Assembly: GCA_964425315.1 (NCBI GenBank)
Contig: CAYRNB010000078.1
Location: forward strand, 1-13,869
Direction of reading: 5' to 3'
DNA length: 13,869 nt
Source: Rhodoblastus sp964425315
GTDB taxonomy: Bacteria; Pseudomonadota; Alphaproteobacteria; Rhizobiales; Beijerinckiaceae
Below, one piece after another: positions 6,811 to 12,055 of this stretch (its first letter is position 1; each line of letters starts with the position of its first letter). Made by a program: the position numbers and the translations under genes. The notes below the pieces were generated by a model. That model saw nothing but the letters and a program-made list of their open reading frames with translations. It searched no databases and was not told the DNA's origin.

Positions 6811-6853
6811 TACGCCAACCGTTTCCGGCGCATTCATAAAGGTCGAGGGCAAA

Positions 6854-8551
6854 ATGCAGTTTTGGGCGAAATTGAGCATTAGCTACAAAATCCTCGCGGC
6901 CGTGGCCGTGGCCGTGCTGGTCCAGCTCTTTATCGGCGGCCTTGCTTTGACGCAGATGTCACGCCTGGACGCCCACGCCGGGCGCCTGCGCAGCGATTGG
7001 CTGCCTTCGACCGAAGGGATATGGGCAATTGACGACGCAGTGCAGCAATTCCGCATCAAGGAAGCCAAGGCGCTCATCGCCTACCAGTCGCAGGCAGGCC
7101 AGGCGCCCGCCCGCGCCGCTTTCGCCGCCGCCGCCGCCGCCGTCGATGCGGCGACCAAGAATTTCGCGCCGTTGATCGCGCACGGCGCCGGCGAAGCGCG
7201 CCTGATGAAGCGCTATCGCGACCTCTGGCCGAAATTCCGCGCCTCGGCGGAGCAGACGGTTTCCGTTGCGGCCAGCGGCGACGCGGTTCAGGCGATGGAC
7301 CGTTTCCTCGGACCGGACGCCGGCGCGAAAAAGGCCGTCGCCGATGCGCTCGGCCAAGAAATCGCTTTGGTGCGCAACGGCGGCAAGCAGGCCGCCGCCT
7401 CGGTCGAATTTCAATACCGCCGGCAGCGCGCCATTCTGCTCGCCGTCCTCGCGCTGGGCGTCGCTTTGAGCGCCGCAGCCGCCTTCCTCCTGAACGTCGG
7501 TCTCGTCCGCCCGATCGGCGCCGCGACGCAGGCGCTGCGGCGCCTTGCTTCCGGCGATCTGTCGGCCAACGTCGCCGGCGCCGACAGGGGCGACGAGATC
7601 GGCGATATGGCGCGGGCGCTCGTCCAGTTCAAACGCGACATAGAGCAGGCGCGCCAACTCGAGCAGGAGAGCGGCGCAGCGCGCTCCAACGCCGAGTCCG
7701 AGCGCAGGAAAATCCTGTCCTCGCTCGCCGCGACTTTCGATTCGTCGGTCAACGCCATCGTCGGCGGCGTCTCGGCCGCCGCTTCCGAAATGGAGGCGTC
7801 GGCCAGCGTGATGAGCGATGCGGCGGCGGAAGCCGCGACCCAGGCCAAGACCGTCGCCGAAGCCTCCGAAACCGCGTCCGGCAATGTCGGCTCTGTCGCT
7901 TCCGCGACCGAACAACTGTCCTATTCGGTCAAGGAAATCCGCGAGCATGTCCTGCGCTCGCGCGACATCGCGGCGGAGGCGGCGGCGCAGACTGAAAAGA
8001 CGGATTCGCTGATGCGCGAATTGTCGCAGGCGGCGGAAAGGATCGGCGGCATTGTCAGCCTCATCGCCGACATCGCCGGCCAGACCAATATGCTGGCGCT
8101 GAACGCCACGATCGAAGCGGCGCGCGCCGGGGAAGCCGGACGCGGTTTCGCCGTCGTCGCCCAAGAAGTGAAAACGCTCGCAGAGCAGACCGCCAAGGCG
8201 ACGGCGGAAATTTCCACCCAGATCGCAGGCATCCAGAATTCGACCCAAAACGCCGCCGGCTTCATTTCCTCGATCGTGCGCACGACCGAACAGGTACGCG
8301 CCATTTCCGAAACCGTGGCCGCCGCCGTGGAGCAACAGGGCTCGGCGACGCTGGATATCGCCCAAAACATCCAGCAAGCCTCGGAAAACGCCAGGGAAGT
8401 CGCCGCCAATATCGTCGGCGTGCTCGAGACGGCGCAGAATTCCAGCGCCGCAACCATGCAGATGCGGACCTCGGCCGGGGAATTGTCGAAACAGGCGCAA
8501 AAGCTGCGGGCCGAAGTCGACCGCTTTCTCGCCTCGGTGCGCGCCGCCTGA
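6854..8551 (+). CDS. Methyl-accepting chemotaxis protein
   Basis: This 565-residue transmembrane chemoreceptor signals to a CheA/CheW array. It has TM1 at about 13-34, a periplasmic sensor of about 155 residues (35-190, helical, Ala-rich, of four-helix-bundle type), TM2 at about 192-215, a HAMP domain starting at VRPIGAATQALRRLASGDL (about 218-268) and a coiled-coil signalling domain. The hairpin tip has the conserved IADIAGQTNMLALNATIEAA (404-423) and RAGEAGRGFAVVAQEV (424-439). No NWETF-like CheR/CheB tether ends the protein (it ends RFLASVRAA). GAGG at 6845-6848 lies 5 nt before the ATG. A run of six in-frame GCC codons (7124-7141, Ala91-96) sits in the sensor domain. No che genes are adjacent, so it is an orphan receptor. 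The ligand is unknown. Confidence 0.96.
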   Translation: MQFWAKLSISYKILAAVAVAVLVQLFIGGLALTQMSRLDAHAGRLRSDWLPSTEGIWAIDDAVQQFRIKEAKALIAYQSQAGQAPARAAFAAAAAAVDAATKNFAPLIAHGAGEARLMKRYRDLWPKFRASAEQTVSVAASGDAVQAMDRFLGPDAGAKKAVADALGQEIALVRNGGKQAAASVEFQYRRQRAILLAVLALGVALSAAAAFLLNVGLVRPIGAATQALRRLASGDLSANVAGADRGDEIGDMARALVQFKRDIEQARQLEQESGAARSNAESERRKILSSLAATFDSSVNAIVGGVSAAASEMEASASVMSDAAAEAATQAKTVAEASETASGNVGSVASATEQLSYSVKEIREHVLRSRDIAAEAAAQTEKTDSLMRELSQAAERIGGIVSLIADIAGQTNMLALNATIEAARAGEAGRGFAVVAQEVKTLAEQTAKATAEISTQIAGIQNSTQNAAGFISSIVRTTEQVRAISETVAAAVEQQGSATLDIAQNIQQASENAREVAANIVGVLETAQNSSAATMQMRTSAGELSKQAQKLRAEVDRFLASVRAA

Positions 8552-8577
8552 CTTTCGCGCCGAAGGCCAGGCCGCTC

Positions 8578-8964
8578 TCAGCTCTCGCTCGGATCGCTAT
8601 ATTCCGCATAAGCGGCGACGAGAGCGAGGATGAGCGCCCGCGTTCCGGCGTCGCGGATGCGGCCGAAATCGCGCAGCAATTGCCGCTCTTCCTCCTCCGG
8701 CGACGGCGCCTCGGCGAAGGCGGACGCGGCGCCGCCGGCCGGCGCCAGGCCGAGGAAGAATTCGGAGGCCGGCGCGCCCAGGATGCGGGACATTTTGCGC
8801 AACAGCTCGGCGGAAATGCGCTCCCGTCCCTCCTCGAAATCGGCAAGCCTCTCGGGCGATATCGCCAAAGCCTGCGCCAGGGTCTCGGCCGCCATGGCGC
8901 GCCGCTGGCGCAAATTGCGCAGGCGGACGCCGACATGGCGATCGATGAAATTCGGCTTACGCAC
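8578..8964 (-). CDS. XRE-family helix-turn-helix regulator
   Basis: This 128-residue cytosolic DNA-binding protein starts with KPNFIDRHVGVRLRNLRQRR, which matches the start of a widespread alphaproteobacterial XRE group (consensus KPNPxDxHVGxRxRxRR). The HTH domain is at about 11-67 and ends EFFLGL. The usual LGMSQEKLGEALG and FQQIQKYEKG stretches have diverged to AMAAETLAQALA and SPERLADFEEGRERI, so the operator is probably different from that of relatives. An acidic linker leads to a C-terminal helix, QLLRDFGRIRDAGTRALILA, also typical. The start is GTG 8964, chosen for family alignment, and the ribosome site is weak. It converges on the chemoreceptor gene with a 26-bp gap and has a palindrome-rich AT region upstream. 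Confidence 0.88.
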   Translation of the reverse strand: MRKPNFIDRHVGVRLRNLRQRRAMAAETLAQALAISPERLADFEEGRERISAELLRKMSRILGAPASEFFLGLAPAGGAASAFAEAPSPEEEERQLLRDFGRIRDAGTRALILALVAAYAEYSDPSES

Positions 8965-9021
8965 GCTCTAACCCAAATTCACGCAAACAACGGATCAACG
9001 GGACGGGTCGCCCTGGTAATA

Positions 9022-9036
9022 TTTGTCAATGACAAA
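9022..9036. promoter_or_regulatory. Perfect palindrome upstream of the XRE gene
   Basis: TTTGTCA-A-TGACAAA has 7-bp perfect arms around one central base, and lies 58 bp upstream of the GTG start of the XRE regulator. XRE proteins bind as dimers to short symmetrical sites of this size, so it is a candidate autoregulatory operator. Binding is inferred. Confidence 0.45.
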
Positions 9037-9130
9037 CCTCTGCCCGACGCGCCCTTGTCGGTTTATAACTTCCAATGGTTGTATTTCGTTCAAAAATATA
9101 TCCGTCAAATTCTTTATTGCAATTCATTCG

Positions 9131-9149
9131 GATATTAATCATGAATATC
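9131..9149. repeat. Inverted repeat GATATT-N7-AATATC
   Basis: Perfect 6-bp arms with a 7-bp spacer in the AT-rich stretch between the methyltransferase stop and the XRE start. It overlaps a possible minus-strand -10 element (GATATT), which lies 17 bp after a TTGACT (complement of 9167-9172). This would be a distal promoter for the XRE gene with a leader of more than 150 nt. Both promoter and operator roles are tentative. Confidence 0.3.
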
Positions 9150-9157
9150 AGCAATTT

Positions 9158-9190
9158 ATTACGTTGAGTCAACAAAATTACGAACGTAAT
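9158..9190. repeat. Nested ATTACG inverted repeats
   Basis: ATTACGTT (9158-9165) and AACGTAAT (9183-9190) form a perfect 8-bp inverted repeat with a 17-bp spacer. Inside it, ATTACG-AA-CGTAAT (9177-9190) is a second perfect palindrome sharing the right arm, and TTGAGTCAA (9164-9172) is a third. The half-site ATTACG thus occurs three times in 33 bp. On the minus strand the inner palindrome is followed by TTTT, so it could also act as a weak AT-rich terminator for the methyltransferase operon. Confidence 0.4.
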
Positions 9191-9220
9191 ATTCGATCGG
9201 CTGAAAACGGCCTTGCGCTG

Positions 9221-9982
9221 TCACGCCGTCGCTTCGATCATCGCTGCGTCGAGCAGGAAGGCGCCGTCCGCTTCTATGGCGAAATAGGCGCGCGTCTCGT
9301 CGTCGGTCTGCGTCTGCAGCGCGCGAATCGCCTGCGCCAGGGCCGGCGGCGTGCGCATCCGTCCGGTCCAGGCGGCGAAGTCCATGCGCAACCGCCATGT
9401 CGTACAGGATTTGATCGCAAATCCCGCCTGGCCCAGGGCTGCGAACCATTCGGACACGGCATAGTCACGCACATGTGACGGATCGCGCAGGAGTTCGACC
9501 GCCTGCAGATGCGTATCGAAAGCGGGCCGCGCCGGCGCGACAATGTCGATGAAAACCGCGGGCGCGCCGGCGCGCAACACGCGATGGGCCTGGCGCAGCC
9601 CGGCGGCGAAATCGCGCCAGTGATGGGCGGAAAAGCGGCTGGCGAGAAAATCGAACTCCCCATCGGCGAAGGGTAGATTTTCCGCCGCCGCAGCGATGGT
9701 TTCGAGATTGTCGCGGCCGCCGTCGCGTGCGCGCGCGGCGACGGCGCACAGCATTTCGGGGGAGAGATCGACCGCGGTGGCGCGGCGCGCATGAAGCGCC
9801 AGCAGCATGGCGACATGACCGCCTCCCGTTCCCAGATCCAGCGCGCGTTCGGGCCTCGCCTGCGCTGCGAGGCGCGCCACGGCGTCGAGATCGGCGCCGG
9901 ACGCATGGACGGCGCTTTCGACATAGGCGGCGGCGACGGCGCCGAACTGGCTGGCGATCAGTTTCTCGCGGCTCTGCGGCAT
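9221..9982 (-). CDS. Class I SAM-dependent methyltransferase (Methyltransf_11/UbiE-like)
   Basis: This 253-residue cytosolic enzyme has the SAM-binding motif I ALDLGTGGGHVAML (47-60), an acidic residue at the end of strand beta2 (TAVDLSPEML, D72), and the post-motif ENLPFADGEFDFLASRFSAH (101-120), where small-molecule methyltransferases of this class match well. HRVLRAGAPAVFIDIVAP (133-150) is the motif III region. The substrate cannot be identified. It is the second gene of a minus-strand pair. Its GGGGAG ribosome site (complement of 9992-9997) overlaps the end of the enoyl-CoA hydratase-like gene, whose stop lies 7 nt before its ATG, so co-expression is nearly certain. Confidence 0.93.
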   Translation of the reverse strand: MPQSREKLIASQFGAVAAAYVESAVHASGADLDAVARLAAQARPERALDLGTGGGHVAMLLALHARRATAVDLSPEMLCAVAARARDGGRDNLETIAAAAENLPFADGEFDFLASRFSAHHWRDFAAGLRQAHRVLRAGAPAVFIDIVAPARPAFDTHLQAVELLRDPSHVRDYAVSEWFAALGQAGFAIKSCTTWRLRMDFAAWTGRMRTPPALAQAIRALQTQTDDETRAYFAIEADGAFLLDAAMIEATA

Positions 9983-9989
9983 GAGCGGA

Positions 9990-10760
9990 TTACTCCCCGC
10001 GCCATTGCGGCTTTCGTTTGGCCAGAAAAGCCTCCATGCCTTCCTGGAAATCGGCGCTACGATAGCACATGACCACCAGGTCCTCGCCGGTCTCGGCCGG
10101 GAGGCGCAGGCGCGCCAGCGCCTCCTTGGTGGCGCGGAGCGTCAGAGGGGCGTGGCTGGCCACCGTGTGCGCCAGTTCCTCCGCGCGGTCGGGCAAGGCG
10201 TCCGGCGCTACGATCTCGCCGACCAAGCCGAAGAGCCGCGCCTCTTCCGCGTCGATGAGGCGGGCGGTGAAGATCAGATCCTTGACCCGCGCCACGCCGA
10301 TCAGCGCCGCGAGCCGGCCATAATTGGCGACGGACAGGCAATTGCCGAGGGTGCGGGCGATGGGAAAGCCGAATTTGGCGTTGGCCGCGGCGACCCGCAG
10401 ATCACAGCAGGCGGCGATGGCCGCGCCGCCCCCCGTGCAGGCGCCGGCTATGGCGGCGATGGTCGGAACGCGGCAATTCTCCAGAGCGCTCAGCACGCGT
10501 TCGATCTTGTGTTCATAGGCGACCGCGTCCTCGGCCGATTTCAGGGCGCGAAATTCGGCAATGTCGGTGCCCGAAGCGAAAGCCTTGTCGCCGGCGCCAT
10601 AAATCAGCAGCGCTTTTGCGCCGCGCTCGGCGGAAACCTTTTCGCAAGCCTCGCGAAGATGTTCGTACATCTCGAAAGTGAGGGCGTTGCGCGCCTGCGG
10701 CCGATTGAAGATAAAATGGGCGATCTCGCCGCGCGTTTCAAAAAGCGTAACGTCGTTCAA
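9990..10760 (-). CDS. Enoyl-CoA hydratase/isomerase superfamily protein lacking catalytic Glu residues
   Basis: This 256-residue crotonase-fold protein has its oxyanion-hole segments present: FASGTDIAEF (61-70) and AGACTGGG (105-112). Aligning GACTGGGAAIAACCD with the family's GYALGGGCELAMMCD puts Ala114 where the first catalytic glutamate (Glu144 of rat mitochondrial hydratase) belongs. Aligning FGFPIARTLG with FGQPEILLG puts Ile134 at the second (Glu164). Simple enoyl-CoA hydration is therefore unlikely. Isomerase, thioesterase, decarboxylase or C-C bond activities occur elsewhere in the superfamily. It ends AFLAKRKPQWRG, the normal family tail. The start is TTG 10760, supported by AGGAG (complement of 10769-10773) at 8 nt. 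The next in-frame ATG would remove 30 residues of the fold. It is the first gene of an operon with the methyltransferase. Confidence 0.9.
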   Translation of the reverse strand: MNDVTLFETRGEIAHFIFNRPQARNALTFEMYEHLREACEKVSAERGAKALLIYGAGDKAFASGTDIAEFRALKSAEDAVAYEHKIERVLSALENCRVPTIAAIAGACTGGGAAIAACCDLRVAAANAKFGFPIARTLGNCLSVANYGRLAALIGVARVKDLIFTARLIDAEEARLFGLVGEIVAPDALPDRAEELAHTVASHAPLTLRATKEALARLRLPAETGEDLVVMCYRSADFQEGMEAFLAKRKPQWRGE

Positions 10761-10911
10761 TGGGCTAACTCCTGCGGCTGAATCTGTTCGCCATCCGCCC
10801 GGATCGCAAACGGGTCCAGACTCCCAATAGAGACGGCGCTTCCTGCGAAAAACCGGGTTCTGCTTCTTTCGCGCGCCGATCTGGCCTTTGCCGGCGGACT
10901 AGATTTGCGGA

Positions 10912-10927
10912 ACTGATCTTGATCAGT
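10912..10927. promoter_or_regulatory. Perfect 16-bp palindrome, candidate operator
   Basis: ACTGATC-TT-GATCAGT has perfect 7-bp arms. On the minus strand it directly overlaps a TTGACT hexamer (complement of 10924-10929) that could be the -35 box of the hydratase-methyltransferase operon. No good -10 box at 17 bp is visible. It lies about 150 bp upstream of the TTG start. The binding protein is unknown. The arms differ from the tetR operator at 419-436. Confidence 0.4.
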
Positions 10928-11088
10928 CAAAGAAATAAGAGTCTTCCGACATTTACCTCGCACCCGGTATGCGGCGGCGATCGCGATCGAATCGACGCGA
11001 GTCGCCATCGTCAAGCAATATTCTTCTTGAAGCTATGCCTTCGATGTAAGCACATAGTTTAATCGCCACATGGTCTCAGCTTAGCTAA

Positions 11089-11372
11089 GAATTCAATGGT
11101 CGATCTAGCAAGGTCGGCGCGTGCGAACTGCTGTACGATGTCGCGCGCGGCAAGAACGGGCCTCCGGCGCGCGGGCTTGGCGCGGAACGGTTTTATTCAA
11201 CGCCGCGGCATGTCAGAAGTTCGTGAGGCGTCTGCCGTCGTTGGACGATCTGAACTGCCGCATTCCGCCGCCAAAGTTCGCGCTCCGGCGCCGAAAAAAC
11301 CGCGGCGGGCGGCCCAAAAGAAAGATCCGGCGCTTTGACGCGCCAACGCCCGCTAGCGCCGGCGTTAATTAA
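11089..11372 (+). pseudogene. Probable decayed ORF split over two frames
   Basis: One plus-strand frame reads SSKVGACELLYDVARGKNGP then PARGLGAERFYSTPRHV and stops at 11224-11226. It lacks a start codon after the stop at 11086. A second frame continues from the same point as CQKFVRRLPSLDDLNCRIPP then PKFALRRRKNRGGRPKRKIR, ending with TAA at 11372. Each piece has protein-like codon choice only in its own half, as expected from a frameshifted, 5'-truncated gene. The basic tail (RRRKNRGGRPKRKIRR) suggests nucleic-acid binding and includes an AT-hook-like GGRPKRK. I do not recognise the family. It may be chance, hence the low confidence. Confidence 0.27.
11345..11366 (+). repeat. Hairpin in the leader of the acetate transporter-family gene
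   Basis: AACGCC and GGCGTT form a perfect 6-bp stem around a 10-base loop that itself contains the palindrome CGCTAGCG. It ends 14 nt before the AGGA ribosome site of the transporter gene. The tail TTAATTAAATT is AT-rich but not a T-run, so a leader hairpin is more likely than a terminator. Confidence 0.35.
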
Positions 11373-11391
11373 ATTGAGCGAGGAAAACCCA

Positions 11392-11982
11392 ATGGCTGAA
11401 TCGATCGCTAAAGACCCTGTAGCTCCGGTGCTCGGCAATCCTGCCGTGGTTGGCCTCGGAGGCTTCGGTTTGACCACCATGCTGCTGCAGTTCCATAATC
11501 TCGGCTGGATGGGCATTGGCCCGGTCATCTGGTCCGGCTTCATCTTTGGCGGCGTCGGTCAGCTGATCGCCGGCTACCAGGAACAGAGGACGGGCAATAA
11601 TTTCGGTTACGCTGCGTTCTGCGGTTACGGCGCCTTCTGGATCATTCTCTGCGCCTATCTGGTCGGCTCAACCAGCGGCAATAAAATGCTGGCGCTGACC
11701 GAAAACGACCTCGGCTTCTTCATGCTCGCCTATTTTATCTTCACGGCCGGTCTGCTGATCGCCTCGCTCAAGATCCACATGGCCATGTTCCTCACCTTCC
11801 TGACGCTGACGGTCGGCTTCGCCCTCCTCACCTTGGTATTCTGGGGTCACAAGAGCCTGCTGCCCATCGCCGCGTGGGACCTGCTCGCCTGCGCCGGTCT
11901 TGCCTGGTACATGATGTTCCACGTGGTTTTCCTGGGCGTCTTCGGCCGCAACGTCCTGCCGGTCGGCGGGCCGCTGGCCTGA
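11392..11982 (+). CDS. Acetate uptake transporter family protein (AceTr/SatP/YaaH)
   Basis: This 196-residue inner-membrane protein has six predicted helices and belongs to the GPR1/FUN34/YaaH family, whose members move acetate and succinate with protons. The family motif is at residues 16-29 as NPAVVGLGGFGLTT. The usual NPAPLGL has become NPAVVGL, so the pore entrance differs from SatP. Other conserved parts are HNLGWMGIGP, FGGVGQLIAGYQEQRTGNNFGYAAF (in two stretches, about 53-76), YGAFWIILC and the C-terminal GRNVLPVGG (185-193). The length is normal. ATG 11392 has AGGA at 7 nt and fits the family start. An upstream in-frame extension adds no homology. The gene stands alone and is followed by a terminator. 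Short-chain carboxylate uptake is likely, but the exact substrate is open. Confidence 0.94.
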   Translation: MAESIAKDPVAPVLGNPAVVGLGGFGLTTMLLQFHNLGWMGIGPVIWSGFIFGGVGQLIAGYQEQRTGNNFGYAAFCGYGAFWIILCAYLVGSTSGNKMLALTENDLGFFMLAYFIFTAGLLIASLKIHMAMFLTFLTLTVGFALLTLVFWGHKSLLPIAAWDLLACAGLAWYMMFHVVFLGVFGRNVLPVGGPLA

Positions 11983-12010
11983 TCGCTTCACTCGATCGCC
12001 TCAAAAACGA

Positions 12011-12036
12011 AGGGTCGGCTTACGCCGGCCCTTTTT
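12011..12036. terminator. Rho-independent terminator, probably bidirectional
   Basis: AGGGTCGGC (12011-12019) pairs with GCCGGCCCT (12024-12032) through nine base pairs including one G-U, with a TTAC loop. It is followed by TTTTT (12032-12036). On the opposite strand the stem is followed by TCGTTTTTG, so it could also end transcripts from ilvD, whose stop is 24 bp away. It sits between two convergent genes, where such a shared terminator is expected. Confidence 0.85.
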
Positions 12037-12055
12037 GCGCGATGACCCTGCGCGG

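Larger units (their letters stand above)
10761..11391. other. 631-bp stretch without a confident intact gene
   Basis: Between the hydratase-like start and the transporter start I see no convincing intact gene. The stretch holds a perfect 16-bp palindrome (10912-10927), a 10-bp palindrome CTTAGCTAAG (11080-11089), a probable gene remnant on the plus strand (11089-11372) and a hairpin just before the transporter's ribosome site (11345-11366). A minus-strand frame at 10757-11014 overlaps the next start (TTGA), but its codons lack the G/C3 bias of real genes here. Confidence 0.5.

Noticed and set aside
6519..6839. Plus-strand 106-codon frame upstream of the chemoreceptor gene
   Set aside because: Third codon positions are not G/C-biased, no ribosome site precedes it, and the better coding signal in this interval is on the minus strand.
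6959..8500. Long (513-codon) open frame antisense to the chemoreceptor
   Set aside because: This is a shadow of a high-GC gene. The plus-strand frame has all chemoreceptor domains, and the antisense product is Gly/Arg/His-rich with no domain.
10916..10929. FNR-type box within the palindrome at 10912-10927
   Set aside because: TTGATCAGTCAA has the right outer bases, but the spacing is two bases short of TTGAT-N4-ATCAA.
10757..11014. Minus-strand 85-codon frame whose stop overlaps the hydratase-like start (TTGA)
   Set aside because: The overlap looks like coupling, but the codons are mixed, the composition is low-complexity and rich in Arg and Ser, and no homology is recognisable. The overlap may be chance.
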